Of a DNA stretch of 64,000 bases, positions 36,657 to 49,503 are shown one piece after another. Source of the stretch: Dinochytrium kinnereticum (Eukaryota; Chytridiomycota; Chytridiomycetes; Chytridiales; Chytridiaceae); NCBI GenBank assembly GCA_027604005.1, contig JADGJT010000057.1:1-64000 (forward strand), given 5' to 3'. The notes under the pieces were generated by a model. That model was given only the letters and a program-made list of their open reading frames with translations, was not told where the DNA came from and ran no database searches. The first letter of the stretch is position 1, and each line of letters starts with the position of its first letter. The position numbers were made by a program, and so were the translations under genes.

Positions 36657-38462
36657 TTTTTTAATTTACTTTTTTTTAATCTGGGGTGTGGGCACGTAGG
36701 ACTAGGATACTAGTTTTCTTACTTGGAATCCGGGTTTCTGTATATGTATATACGTGTGTTTTTTTTACCTTCGTTCTCGCTCCCACTGAATCTTGATCTG
36801 CCATTTGCGTTAAAAAAATATTTTACCTTAATCAGTACAGGAAAAGTAAATATTACTTTAGCCGATCCTTTTTTTTCTCGGTTATAATTGCTTGCTTTGA
36901 ATCTTAAAAATCTATTTTCCCCTTATGCTTTGTAAACTACCAGTATTCTACTTGAAATTGCATATCAACAAACACAAACTATACCAACCGAAAAAAAAAA
37001 TATGTAAGCATGTATATGAATGTAGTTGGGTTGCCCTTTTTCTTGTCTTTTTCGATTGCTAATTTACTTGCGCGATTATAATTGATACCCCCCCCCAAAA
37101 AAAAAAACAAAAAAAAACAAAACCCCACCTGACATGGCAAAACTTCCAACTATCAATCTTAAATTTCATTTTTTTCATCATTAAACATTATTATCAATAA
37201 GAAAACCTCCTCGTCGTCAGCAACCATTATCAATAATGCAAAAATGTTGCTAGATAAATCTAAATGCAACAAGAAATACAATCGCAAAACAAAAAGAAAT
37301 TAATAAAATCCTTTGACACATACCGAGATTAAATTAAATGACAAAATGGGAAACAAAAAAACACCGTTCATGTATCCACCACATCGGTTTTCTCTTTTTA
37401 TTTACTTTCTTATTCTCATCAATTATATGCGAAAAAGTACTAATGGAAAGCAGAACGGGACAAAAAAGGAAGGAAAATAAAGAAAAAGCAAGAATAAAAA
37501 ACAGAGGAAAAAATGAAATCACAAAACAATCAGGATGGGGGGCTTTTAAACAATAAGGAAAAAAGAGAAGCAAAACAAAAAAAAAAGGCAAATAATAAAA
37601 ACAATTCGAAGGAAAGGACAACTTATATAAAGGGCTAAGAAAAAAAAAGAAAAAAGGAAAAAGAAAAGAAAGGCAAAGTCTTAAACTCAGTCGAAGCCAA
37701 CAGCCAAATATAGGAAGTCGGGGAAAAAAAAAAGCAACAAACAGTAAGGAGAGCGGCCGATAAAAAGACAGAGAGTACGAAAGACAATCAGCGTTAAGAA
37801 GACAAACGAAAAAACAACAACGGTGACTTTGTCGCCACGGACATAGCAAAAAACAAGAAAATAGAAAACCTAGTGACGACGGTACGATAGTAGGAGAATG
37901 GTGGGCAGCCCATATGCGTATATAAGAAAAAAAGGACGAAACATAACAGCAAATCAGCAATCCAAAAGCACTAAAAAAATCAAGATATTTTTGAGGGGGA
38001 GAGGGAAAGGGTAATGAAAGAGCAGGGGAGTAAAGGTAAATTCATAAAAAACCAAAAAGAGGGGGGGGGTGGGGGTGGGGGAGGGGATAATTGCATGGGG
38101 AATTTTAAAAAAACAAACAGGAATATATAAAAAGGTAGTAAACCAGCAACAATAAAATTCTACCTCCTCCCTCACCCCAAAGAACCCACCCTCAATCCCC
38201 CCTTTGCCCCCTCCCCCTCCCTTGTCTTACCCCCCCCAGCCGCCGCTCCAGTCAGCCCCACCCCAGTCCCGGCCCGGGCCCCCCCCCGCCCAACCCCCGC
38301 CGCCAGCGGAGACCCCCCCCCCGCGGGCCCCGCGGGGCCCCCCGGCCCCGCCCCACCCCCCCGCCCCGCGGCGGCCGCCGACGCCCCCCCGGCCGGGGCC
38401 TGGGGCAGGTATGGGGTTGTGCCCAGGGTTGGCGGGCGGGGGGGGGAGGACGGGGGAGGGGG
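36657..38462. other. Convergent intergenic region, homopolymer-rich, then GC-extreme flank of a gap
   Basis: The first ~1.5 kb are A/T-rich with long A and T runs; the open frames in it are Phe/Ser-rich noise. From ~38190 the composition switches abruptly to C-runs and GGGGCC/CGGCC-type sequence up to the N-gap. That final ~250 bp resembles sequencing or assembly artefact, or a true GC-rich tract that the assembler could not cross. The end of the TCP11 gene probably lies in or near it. Confidence 0.45.
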
Positions 38463-38472
38463 NNNNNNNNNN
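38463..38472. other. Assembly gap (10 N)
   Basis: A run of ten N, probably a place-holder of arbitrary size. It breaks the 3' end of the TCP11/SOK1 gene. Confidence 0.98.
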
Positions 38473-41400
38473 GATTCACAGCCGCAGCGGTCCCCGCAGT
38501 TCCACTCGTAACCGCCTCACCCCCCCCAACCCCACCCCCTCCAGCAACCACGGTGGCCAACCCCCTGACCTCCTCATACATTCCTGCGTAAACGTCAAAA
38601 TAAGCGGCGCGATTGAACTCTGCGAGTCGCCCGAGCCGTTCGGCGAGGTCGCGAATTTCGTCCTCGAGTTCTGTGAGACCGTGCCGCGCGATCTTAGTCT
38701 TATCGAGGGAGAGGGTGGGTCTTGGTTGAGGTAGAGGTGTTGGGTCGGTCGCACGTATTGTTGTTGCGACGATGGTTGTTCCCAAGGACGTTGAAAGAAC
38801 TCCTTTGATCCACCCGGAGAGATGTTCACCAACCCTCCCAGAGATCATGGAGTAGAGTTTCGAATCAGGACTTAAAGTTTTATCAACCATCCCAGAAAGC
38901 AACGTCGTCTCCTGCTGCGAGAACTTGGCGCCTCGAATCTCTCCAGCAGCACGAGCAAGTTCCAAGACGATGTGGTGCATGGAGGTCTCAGCATCGTTCA
39001 GAAGCACCCATAGGTTTCGCTTTGTTGTAGCCAGATGAGTCGAAGTGCACTTTGCTCCAGCAGCTTGACGAAACAGAATCAACAACGCGGACATGATGGT
39101 AATATCCTGCCAATCATTTCGATACGTCACGAGTCGCACCGAATCCATTTTAAACGTCTCTGGGACGAGTGACGAGATCTTGGTGGATTCGGCAAGGACA
39201 TGTGAATGACCAATCAGATTCAACAGAGCTTCAATGTAAACGTCGGTGAAGGTTGGGAGGGTTGTAGGGGGCGGTTGCGATGTGTTGAGACGGGTGAAGG
39301 CGTCGGTCAACCAGGCTTTAGTGAGAGACGTGCCGACTTCTTCAAAGTTGTCTTTGAACCAGTTTCGCTCATATTCGATGGCATGTTCGACGACATATGG
39401 GCGGAGACGGTGAAGCTGATGATTAGCGTAGTCCTGTAAAAGAGAAAGAAAAAGTGTTAAAACCAAAAGGTTATGCCACAAATCAAATAAAAAGAAAAAA
39501 GAAAGAAAAAAAAGGAATCAAAAACAAAAACAACACAACCACCTACCAATTTCATCATCTCCAAAACATCAAAACAAACTCTCAACCCCTCCGCAAACCT
39601 CCCCCCAAAAAACATCTCCCCCATCTCATCCAGCATCCCATCCCTAGCCGGCGCGCAATTCGCCCTTAACAAACCCCCAACATACCCCATGAGCGCCTGA
39701 ACCCCAAGCACTCCGTGTTCAATCTGCTGAGCAATCAACCGGACATCCACATTTCGTTCCACCTCCTCCCTCATCTCATCCGAATAAGGAAGGAGCTCGA
39801 CAATAATGCATCGAATCTCAAATAGGAGGAGCGGGAGACGGTAGAGATGAGAGTTGCGAATCTCAGTGTCGACTTCGGTCCAGTAGACGTTGGCGCGGTG
39901 GCGTTTTTGGTCGCCGCGTTCGCCTTCTATGTTGGGTTTAAATTGGAGGTTGGGATCAAAGTAAAGGTCGTGTCGGAGTTGGACGTTGGAGATTATCTGA
40001 CGGGTTATGATGGGGTTAAAAACACGCATTCTCTTAACCAAGGAAGGAGGAAACACAAGAAAGGCTATAAAATCGCAAAAAAAAAACCGCCGGCCCTGCT
40101 CCTCAAAAAAAAAAATGTCCACACTCTTCGAACAAACAAACAAAAAAATACAAACCTCATCCATATCCAACTCCCTTAACGTGAACCTCGTAATGGGGGG
40201 CAACAACCCTAACAACTCCAAATACTCCGTCTCATCCAACGAATCAAACAAATGCGGCGGTAAACTCTTACACCTCTTAATAGTAACCGTGAGCGGCTCA
40301 CTCAACACCCCCAATCCCGTTCTCCTCCTAACATCCTCCACCTCCCTACTACTACCTCCATCAGGCGTGCTGACAGAGCTCCCAGACGACAGCATGGAAG
40401 CAGGTGAAGTCACCACAGATGGCACCGTCAACGACAATCTTATCGACGGAACAACAGCCGTTGCCAACTCCTTCTGCGACGACCAGTCTAATGACGGCCG
40501 TGACGACGAGGTGAGCGACGGGGAGAGAATGGCGCCAACGTCGCTGATGGAGAGCTGAGGAGTAATGGTCGATGGCTGGACTAGCCGTGACGAGGTAGAG
40601 GAAGATCGGCTAGATGGTTGGTGGGTGCTGCTTCTTCTTTGACGTTGATGGCGTGGGGATGTGTTTTCATCTGTGCTGCTGACGCTTCGACTTCTTCGAC
40701 GCATTTTTTTGGTTCGTGTTGGGGTGGGTTTTCCTGTTGCAGAGGAAACGGACAGCCTTCCCCCGTGAGGTAGACAAGCAGACACGCCGTCTTCACCGAT
40801 AACGCCGAGCAACCGTCCCCCCCCTGTAACCTCCTCCTCCTCCTCTTCACCTTCCTCGTACTCGTCATCCCCGTCATCATCATCGTGATCCATGGCATCG
40901 TCAACATCCCTCAGTCTTTGCTCAAGGCCTTCAAATGCATTGGAGGAGGACGGTGGAAGTCTTGAAGATGCTGATGCGGAAGAAGAGGATGCGATCAGTG
41001 AGGCGAGGATGTGCTTTGCAGCGATCGTCACCGAGAGGGCCGGTGAAGGTGATCGTGAAGAAAGGGAATGGGGTGGAGGAGAAGACACGCGGGCCGGCTG
41101 AGCGTTGTACTCTTCCTCTTCTTCGTCAACGTCATCTTCAATCATCATGTGATGATGATAATCAGAGCTCCGTCTCCTTCTTATCTTCTTCCTCCCGAGT
41201 CTCCCCGCACCTGAACCCCGTCGCCCACCGCCACAAGAAGACTCCATCATCTCAAGATCCTCATCCACATCCGCCTCCTCCCCACCCCAATCCTCATCTT
41301 CCACTTTCCGCCCACTCCCGGGAGGTCGAAGAAGTGGGGGCGCGCCTGGATACGCCGCCACGATCGTCGACGACGGGCCGGAATCTTTAGACCAGTCTAA

Positions 41401-43383
41401 TCCTGCAATGCGAAGACGTTCTCTTGGATCTGGGTGGAGAAGACCGGCTGCACGTGAGAGCAACTCGGGGGTCTCTGTTGACACGCTTTGGCGCATGGTC
41501 CATCGCATCCCCTCCACCGTTCTCTCAGAAGTGGCGTATGACCTAGCTCTTACCGTCCCCTCGTCAACCTCATCGTCGTCATAATCATCATCGTCATCAT
41601 CACTCTCCTCCTCACACTCGAAAGCAGCCTCCCTCGAAAATCGTCCCGCAAGCGCATTCTCCGAAAACGCCCTCCTTAAAGCCAAAAACTTTCTCAGTCG
41701 CTGCAACATGGCGACCGTCTGCGCGTGCTCAACAACCGCTCCATGACGATCAACGCATTGCTTTAATATCAGCTGTCGTTTTAAGGATGCCGCTGACATC
41801 GCGTACTCTGATCGTGCTCGAAGTTTGAGTGCTGCCAACCGTTCACCTTGGCGAAGAAGAAGGACACGATATCGAATGTGTTCGGAGCGGCGTGAGAGAC
41901 GGGAAGTTTGGTCGTGGAGGCGGGTGAGGCGACGGAGGTGCGCGTCTGTGTGGCGGGTGGTCGCAAGTGAGGAGTCGATAAAGGTGGTGGCTGAGGAGAT
42001 GCGGGGAAAGGAGAAGTGACTGTGTGGTTGCATTGGGAGAAAAATGTGCAGAGACTGAGACAAGGGAAACGTGCTAGTCGGTTGCTGTTGTTGTTGGAGC
42101 TGCTGGCGACGGTGCCTACGAAGCCGAGAGATTGCTGACACAACAGCTAGTGAAGCTTTTCCACCTCTTCCATGAGAGTTCCGTCTCCAATGCCCTCGAG
42201 GGCCACCTCTTGGCGTCACATCCACTCTCCTTTGAGCGACCGACACAAACTCGACAAAGAAGGAGCAAGAGTTTGACTTTCGCGAAAGGACATGGACGTG
42301 GAACCCAGGCAAGACGGACTGACTCGGTCGACGGGTGGCGAGCGCATCAGTCGACGGTGAGGGCGAAGGCGATGGGAACGAGGAGGATAGAGTGGAAGTG
42401 TTGATGGCTGCCGAGAGCAGCGCTGCAGACGGGGTGGTGACGACATCGGTGGCGATGGTGGCGGGGTGGATGTGGACAGCCGCATCAGAGGATGCATGTT
42501 GATGGTGGAGGAGAAGGTTGAATGGGATGGTGCCCGGCCCTCCCACCCCTCCAGAATAAAACTGCTGCTGCTGCTGCTGAATCGGTGTCTTCCAGATTGC
42601 CGTACCCCCCATGTCCATCGAGAGTTTACCTCCAGCCGTCGACGCTGGTGTTTGAAGATGATGTGAATGATCAAAAGATGTCGATGATGCTGCTAACTCA
42701 ACGGCGACGCCGCCCGAAGAGGTCTCGACAACTGCACCACCGCATGCAAGACCACAGGCGGTCGACGTTAAGGTAGATTGAGTCAAGCCCCCTACAGACA
42801 TGTTGCTCCCTCCGCCGACAACACTGTAAGTACTGCTGCAGCCGTTGATGGGTGAGGTGGTGGCAGCGGCAGACGAAGTCGAGGCCGTGCGTTTCATGTC
42901 CACCATCATGGGGACACCAACACCACCACCACCTGTTGAGGTGGCAGATGACAACGTGGAAAGGTATGATGGTTGGTCATTTGATGCTGATGCTGATGAA
43001 GATGATGCGGAAAAGACCTGTTGCGCAGTGTGGAGGTGGTGGTGATGGTGATGATGGATGTGATGGTGATGATGATGATGAAAGTGAAGCTCGTCGAACG
43101 CTGAGGATGCGGGTGAGGGTGAGGCTGAGGGTGAGGGGGGTGAGAGATTGATCTTGCGGGTTGATGACGACGGGTGATGTTGGTGCACAGAGGGAGAGGA
43201 GGAGGGGGATGACTGTGCAGCGGTTGAAGCAGGCATGACTGCTGCTGCCGCTGCTGCTGCTGAAGAAGAAGAAGAAGAAGAAGTGGAAGAAGAAGAAGCC
43301 ATGGAGGTTGGTGGCGACATCATGACAGAGTCTTGAGGAGCAAGAGCAAGAGCAGGAGAGCACGGGTGGTGGTGGTGGTGCAT
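38473..43383 (-). CDS. TCP11/SOK1-family protein with long low-complexity N-terminus (3' end lost in gap)
   Basis: TCP11/Sok1 proteins act around cAMP-PKA signalling in yeast and in sperm. The ATG is at 43383. The first ~350 residues are Ser/Thr/Pro-rich with a ~17-residue His tract. A basic helical region follows ('YRVLLLRQGERLAALKLRAR', 'VAMLQRLRKFLALRRAF'), then long Ser/Asp/Glu segments. The TCP11 domain proper begins near 40050 ('ITRQIISNVQLRHDLYFDPN', 'ANVYWTEVDTEI', 'LLFEIRCIIVEL'). It continues after an intron (donor near 39541, acceptor near 39433) with 'MDSVRLVTYRNDWQDITIMS'. A further in-frame intron lies near 40020-40155 (GTTTGT...TTAAG). The reading frame enters the N-gap in a Gly/Ala-rich tail, so the true C-terminus is unknown. 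Confidence 0.83.
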
Positions 43384-44165
43384 GCAGGGTGTGGTCTTCA
43401 GCTCCGTTGAAGGTGAAGAAAGGCTCTCCTCCGCCCCTTCTCTGGACGTTGCTCCGTCTACTGTTCACCTGCGGTGGAGGTAGCTGTGCTCCGCAGCGAG
43501 CGGTAAGATGCCGGTGCGATGTGTGGATGGGATGTCGTTGGATGGGTTGGTGGTGGTGGAGGTGGGTTGTTGTTCGCCCAATAATACCACCTGTGATACT
43601 GGACGGTTGCAATCTCCCTGCCAGTCGCTGTGTGACCCTTCTTCTGGTTTGGAGGGTTCCTGCCAGTCAGACACAGACAAGTATCACGTGATCAACACGA
43701 ATGGGAAGAGTGCGACAGAAGGCATGGAAGCAGCGCCTGCAGAATTAATTCTTGCTGATGATGATCCAACGCTTGCTTTTGCTCCAATAATAATACCTGC
43801 TACAATTAATAATAATAATATTCATTATAGTAACAATGCACAACGATGTGCGGATTTCTCCAGATATCCCAACGGATCTCTCTCTTGGATATCCCGGCAG
43901 ATCTCTCTCTCTCTCTTGCATTGATGCGCACGCTTGATGCAGCTGTCTATGCAAAATCCATTAAACTGCTGGCTGCGATTATTCATTGATTTTTTTGTCC
44001 CCCCTCATGAGTCTGAGGAATCACTACCCTTGCTTATTCTTCATTTTTTGTTATTATTAATTTGAATTGATGAGCAAAAAATCATTTCTGATACAGAATT
44101 ATATTTAATAAATGGTAATAATAAATCAGACAAACCAACCAACACGCGAAGCTTCTGCCTGCAAC
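43384..44165. other. Divergent spacer TCP11-like / glucosidase I
   Basis: This 782-bp stretch has A/T-rich microsatellites ((AAT)n near 43800-43825, (TCTC)n near 43895-43915). There is an upstream in-frame ATG for the glucosidase at 44112. No supported gene; open frames here are shadows. Confidence 0.45.
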
Positions 44166-47100
44166 ATGCTCATCCCTGCAACGGGCACCCGCTCGGCGAT
44201 TCGCTTGCTCATGCTCACGCTGGTGATCTCGCTGTCCTATCTTCACGCTGTCGCCGCTGAGAGCATCCCATCGTCACCATCACCACCCGTCGTCTCGGCA
44301 AACGCTTCCCTCTTCTGGGGATCCTACCGTCCCAATCTTTACTTTGGCACTCGCACAAGGTCAAGCGACAACCCGGTCCTCTCTGGTCTCTTATGGCATG
44401 GCCTTGATGATTTTTCCGCCTTTCAGAGTGCGTTATCCGTTTCCATTGCTCATCTCTGTCCGACTGCATGTCCTTTCACCGCAAAGAATGGAGCATGCAA
44501 TGTATTCATTTTATAGTCAGCACTTTCTTAAGCATGAATGGCATCCCTTGGGAGTTATTTATATCCAGGATGCACCTTCATTCACATGGATATGTGTGAT
44601 AATTTCTTCCCTACACATCCCACCCATGCATGCAAACAATAATAATATGTTCAATCCAGAGATTCGGCACACCTGTGAGCAAGGCGAGATTGGAAGGTAC
44701 ACTTGGACCGCGCACGATGGGAGAACTTTTGGCAGTCAGACTCTCGAAGACCCTGCCAACAACGTTAAGCTAAAGACAGAGATGCTTAAAGTACCCGGAG
44801 GACAGCATGGTAGCGAATTATTCCCCATCTTTTCTTTACACAGGAACACTCATCTGCTCTTTTTTTTCACTTTTCTTTGATACCTTTTTTTTTTTATGTG
44901 TGTGTCTTTTCTGTCAAAAGGCGGTGACTGGGTCGTTCGAATTTCTGGTGAAAGTCTCACAGCAGAGGAAGGTTCGTAATTGTATTTTTAAAAAAACAAA
45001 CCATAAGTTTCTCCTTTTTTTCACGCAACTAAAGAAGAAAAAAACAACAATAATCCATTAACAACAATTAAACTAGAATCCCATGTCATGATTTACTACT
45101 ATATTGGTGTGGACGGCCAAGGGTACACGGACCTTAAGAATGATGTTGCGGATGGCGAGGTGAGTTTTTTAATTATTATTATTCGTTCGCTTCAAACCGA
45201 AGCTGAAGGGGAAAAATTCTGACGAGGAATAGGGGTTGAAGGGCCATGTCATCGTCAAAGGAAGCTCGCCCGACGTCGGAGAGTTCAAGGTGACCGTCGT
45301 TGATAGCTTTGGTTAGTCCTATGAACCTTTCTTGGTTTCCCTTTCGTTCTCATTCATTTTTCTTCACAATATCCTTATATTAACCTTTTCTTTATTGCTT
45401 TAAATAAATCATGTTTTACCATACATATTTTTAGAGAAAACCCCAAACACACCTCCACCGGGAGGCGTACCAGGCCTTAATCTCCCTAACGTCGGCAGAA
45501 CGCAATACGCTGGTTTCCAAATGGCCAAAGATGAGCTTTGGAAGATCAAAAGTAAGCTCTATTGCACGCCACCTCACCATCCTCTCTTCTCCCCGAACCT
45601 CCTTCTTTAATCAAACTCGTTCATAAAAAAAACAAACAAAAAAGATCCCCTTAGCGAATTCCTGATGAGAAGCGCTCAAGCCAATGTCCAGATCATGCAA
45701 AAGGCCTCGGTGCAGCCGAACCCTGCACAGGCTTTTATGTTTCGGAGTGAGGTTCAGGAGGATGCTAATGTTTTTGTCTTTCAGAGAGCGTTTCGGACAC
45801 CTTTTTCTGTGAGTAATGGTCTGTTTGATGTACATTCAGTTTTATTTACTTACTAATTTTTATCTATTTTCTTTCTTATTATTGCCTTCGAACATTCCCT
45901 CATTTTTTTTCTCTAGATCGATGTGATCTACAACTCCGAATCATCCGGCAACTACGACTCTCTTAGTGGTACTTATCCTTCTCCCCCCCAAGAAAATCAC
46001 TTTGCGACACCAGCCCTCCGTCTAACTAATTCTCAACATTCTTGCTTATAGAATTCACTGGTTCTACTTTATCCACGAAGATCGAAGAGGCAACCGTAAC
46101 ATTTGAGAACCGATTTGAGGCTGCTTTTGGGCTGCGAAAGAAAGGGTACAAGAGCAAAGAGGTGAAGTTTGCTGAGGCTGTCATGTCTAATCTGATTGGA
46201 GGTATTGGGTGAGTTTTGGCTTTTGTATATCTCAATGATCAGACATGAAAATGATTTCGAGGAGTTGCTGAATTCGACGTATTTTGTCCACTCCCCACGA
46301 CTTCCAAAACCACTCTAATTCCTAAAACCATCTTTATAACATAACCACCAAAAGCTACTTCCACGGGCATAACATCATCGACCGAGCCCTACAAGAACGT
46401 GCGCGCCGAGAGATTGTCGATTCGATCCAGGATCTTGTTGAGGAGGAAGAGGATGATTATTTTGGTGGGGAGGATGGAGGAGGTGATGGTGAGGGGTCAG
46501 AGAAGGTTACCCCCAATCCGCAAGTAGAGGGGCCTTGGACGCTTTTTAGTGCGGTGCCTTCGAGGCCCTTTTTTCCTAGGGGGTTTATGTGGTATGTAAG
46601 CGCGTGCGGTTTTTTTTCTATAACCTTTACTCTTTTGCGCCTCTACACTCTTTTCTTTTTCTTTTCTGACACAACTTCCATGTTGATTCTTTTTTTTGCC
46701 GCTTTGTTTATTTATTTATTAATATTATTTTTTTTTTGGAATTCTTTTGATGTCAGGGACGAAGGATTTCATCAACTTTTGATTGGCAAATGGGACAATG
46801 ATCTTAGTCTCGATGTCATTCGTCATTGGGCTCATCTCATAGATGAAAATGGGTGGGCTGCGCGTGAACAGATTCTTGGTGATGAGGCTCATAGTAAGGT
46901 AAAAACAAAAACAAACCCTGAAAATAAGAAATTGGCGTTCTCTTCTTCCCTTTTTTTTTGTGTGTGTTTTTTTTGTTTTTGTTTTGCTTCCTGCCGTTTA
47001 CTTCCGGACCTTACCTCTCTCCCTCGCAAACTCAGTTATGATTCCTTCCTTGTTCCCTAACCCCCCTTTCGTTTTTCTTTCATTGTATTTGTTACCTTTT

Positions 47101-48594
47101 ACCTGGTTTGAATCACGATGGAACCGAACTAGGTTCCGAAAGAATTTCAAGTACAGTTCTCTCACCTCGCCAACCCACCCACCCTTCTCATGCCCCTCAT
47201 CGCTTTCATAGACCGTCTTCAAAGCCCGCATCCCGTTCACAAAGGTAAGGCCACTCAATACCCATCCCCCCTGCCGTCCCCCGCCCCATCCTCTCAACGC
47301 AAAAGCTAAACTCCAAAACCGACTTCCAACTTCTCATCCTCAATAAAAAAAAAAGTCGACGCCGAATATACGTTCACCACAACCGACGCCCTCGCCCAAT
47401 CCCTCGCTAATCTCCCTAACGATATTTTGAACGACAAGGTTAAATCGGTGCTGTATTTGAAGGACGTGTATGATCGGTTTGGCAGACAGAGGGAGTGGTT
47501 TAGGGACACTCAGTGGGGAGATGTGGGGGAGTGGGTTCGGGAGGTGCCGGGGGTCGGGGAGGTGTATCGGTGGAGGGGAAGGACAGAGAGACACACATTG
47601 ACGTCGGGTGAGTTTGGGTTTTCTGTTTTAGTTGTTTTGATTTTGAGTGGCTTTGTAGGTTAATTGTTAACTATTCCACCTTTCTATCATTTTATTGTTC
47701 TACTCCCCGCTTCTTCCTACGATCAGGCTTGGACGATTACCCCCGCTCTTTCCCTCCCCATGTTGGTGAGCTCCATGTTGACTTGACGTCCTGGATGGGG
47801 TTCATGTCTAAATCGCTCGGGAGGATCGCGAAGGAGCTTGGTGAGGATCAGGATGTTGGAAAGTATGAGGAGGAGGTTGAGGCTGTTGTTGCGAACCTAA
47901 AGGGTGAGTTGGTGTGGTATCTTTTCTTTTGCTATCTTGCTTCTTGATTTAGGGAAGATTTGTTTTTTTGTGTAAATTCAGGGGAGATTGGGGGGGTGTA
48001 TGATGCGGCTAACTCTCCCCCAAACTTATTGCCTTTTACTTTTTATTAACTTTCCTGAAATAGCGCTGCACTGGGATGAGAAGAACAAATTGTTTAGTGA
48101 TCTCACTATCGGCGCGGATGGTACGTCAAACTCATTGAAGACTAAGGCAAAAAAAACAACGACCCTGATTCTTCTTTTCCCACCAAAAACAACCATTAAC
48201 AACAAACACAAAAAAACATCAAACTACCAGGCCTTCCTCAGCACGTCACCCACCCGGGCTACCTCTCTCTTTTTCCCTACATCCTCGGTTTAATCCCCCC
48301 AACTGACGCTCCCCTTATGACCCACTTCTTAAACCTGATTCGAGACCCTGACCAACTCTGGACACCCTACGGTTTGCGATCCTTGTCAAAACAGGATTCG
48401 TTCTTCGGGGCTGATGAGAATTATTGGCGAGGCCCTATTTGGATCAATTTGAATTATTTGGTGTTAGGGACTTTAAGGGGCGTTATGGAGGGTGTTGGGG
48501 TAGATGAGGAGGTTCGGAGAAGGGCTGCAGAGGTTTATGTGGAGCTAAGGGGAAATCTGGTGCGGAATATTTTTAAGGTGGGTTGCTTTTTTTT

Positions 48595-48625
<31 letters not shown>

Positions 48626-48895
48626 GGGTTGGGTAAAGGNNNNNNNNNNCGGTAGAGGAGAGGTTGAGAGTTGTGTTTTGTCTTTATTTTAACCCTTTTC
48701 TAATTCTGCTCTTTCTTCGTTTTTGCCGTCCTTGGGCTTTGGTTTCTGCGAAACGAAAAGGTTTACGAGGAGACTGGATTCGTTTGGGAGCAGTATTCTC
48801 CTGAGACTGGAGAGGGGAAACGGTCCCATCCTTTCACGGGTTGGACGTCACTTGTGGTTCTTATCATGGCTGAGCAATACCCTCGCCTGTTTTAA
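44166..48895 (+). CDS. CWH41: Mannosyl-oligosaccharide glucosidase (ER glucosidase I, GH63)
   Basis: Removes the outermost glucose from Glc3Man9GlcNAc2 on nascent glycoproteins in the ER lumen. About 17 exons, the first being 44166-44427. Seen: an N-terminal signal anchor ('[18 protein letters not shown]'), then '[18 protein letters not shown]' and the GH63 beta-sandwich. The (alpha/alpha)6 barrel carries the acid region '[16 protein letters not shown]' and '[14 protein letters not shown]'. The catalytic-base region is '[18 protein letters not shown]', followed by '[19 protein letters not shown]'. Lumenal N-glycan sites are present (e.g. NAS near residue 42). An alternative ATG at 44112 would add 18 residues before the anchor. 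The intron before the last exon contains an N-gap. All conserved blocks are present, so the gene is intact. Also known as GLS1/MOGS. Confidence 0.93.
48640..48649. other. Assembly gap (10 N) in an intron
   Basis: Ten N preceded by an 18-T run and ~28 G. It lies between the last two exons of the glucosidase I gene and does not disturb the coding sequence. Confidence 0.98.
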
Positions 48896-49503
48896 GACTG
48901 TTTTTTTTTAATGTTATGCTTTTTATTTCGGGGTGCAGAAGAACAAGATTGTTGAGTATAAGATTGGACAATGAATGTTGCTTTTTTTTTTTTTTCCCCT
49001 TCTTCCTTTTTCTCCTCGCCACCTGCAACATTTTTCTTTTAATTTCGCAGTTTCGCGAATAAGCGCCTCTTGTTTTATTCTTTTGGTTTTCAAATTTGTG
49101 GCATTTGTCTGCCGAATATAAAGCCGCGCAGTTCATTTTTGCATTCATTTGGTTGAAGCGGCTCAGTATCATTGTATTTTTTTCTTCATGAGAACAACAA
49201 AAACTTCAAAAGATGTCTAACAATCATGGTCCAAGCTTGACCAAACAAAGAGGAAAAAAGAGGACAAGAGGAGGATAGTGCAGAGAGAAGTCGGATATGA
49301 AAACATTATCCAACAGGTGATCTCATATACAGACAAAGGAAATAAAAAAGAAAGGTATGTTTGAAGGTTGTTTTCAATCCCAAGACTGGAATAACATGGA
49401 AAACCAAAAAAAAAAAAAAGAAGAAGTTACGGAAGCAACGTGTTGAAGAGTATACGAAGGAAAAGTCTCAAGGTGTCAGCTTGAAAGAGAGTCGACCCAA
49501 AAA
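48896..49503. other. Convergent 3' spacer
   Basis: This 608-bp stretch lies between the stops of glucosidase I (+) and the importin (-). It is A/T-rich with poly-T and poly-A runs, consistent with 3' UTRs. No gene seen. Confidence 0.45.

Noticed and set aside
37334..38175. Long Phe/Ser/Leu-rich minus-strand frames in the A-rich region
   Set aside because: They arise from poly-A/poly-T sequence, with no domain, no consistent codon pattern and no splice context.
38204..38734. Plus-strand Pro-rich frame crossing the N-gap
   Set aside because: It runs through GC-extreme, probably artefactual sequence and antisense to the TCP11 domain.
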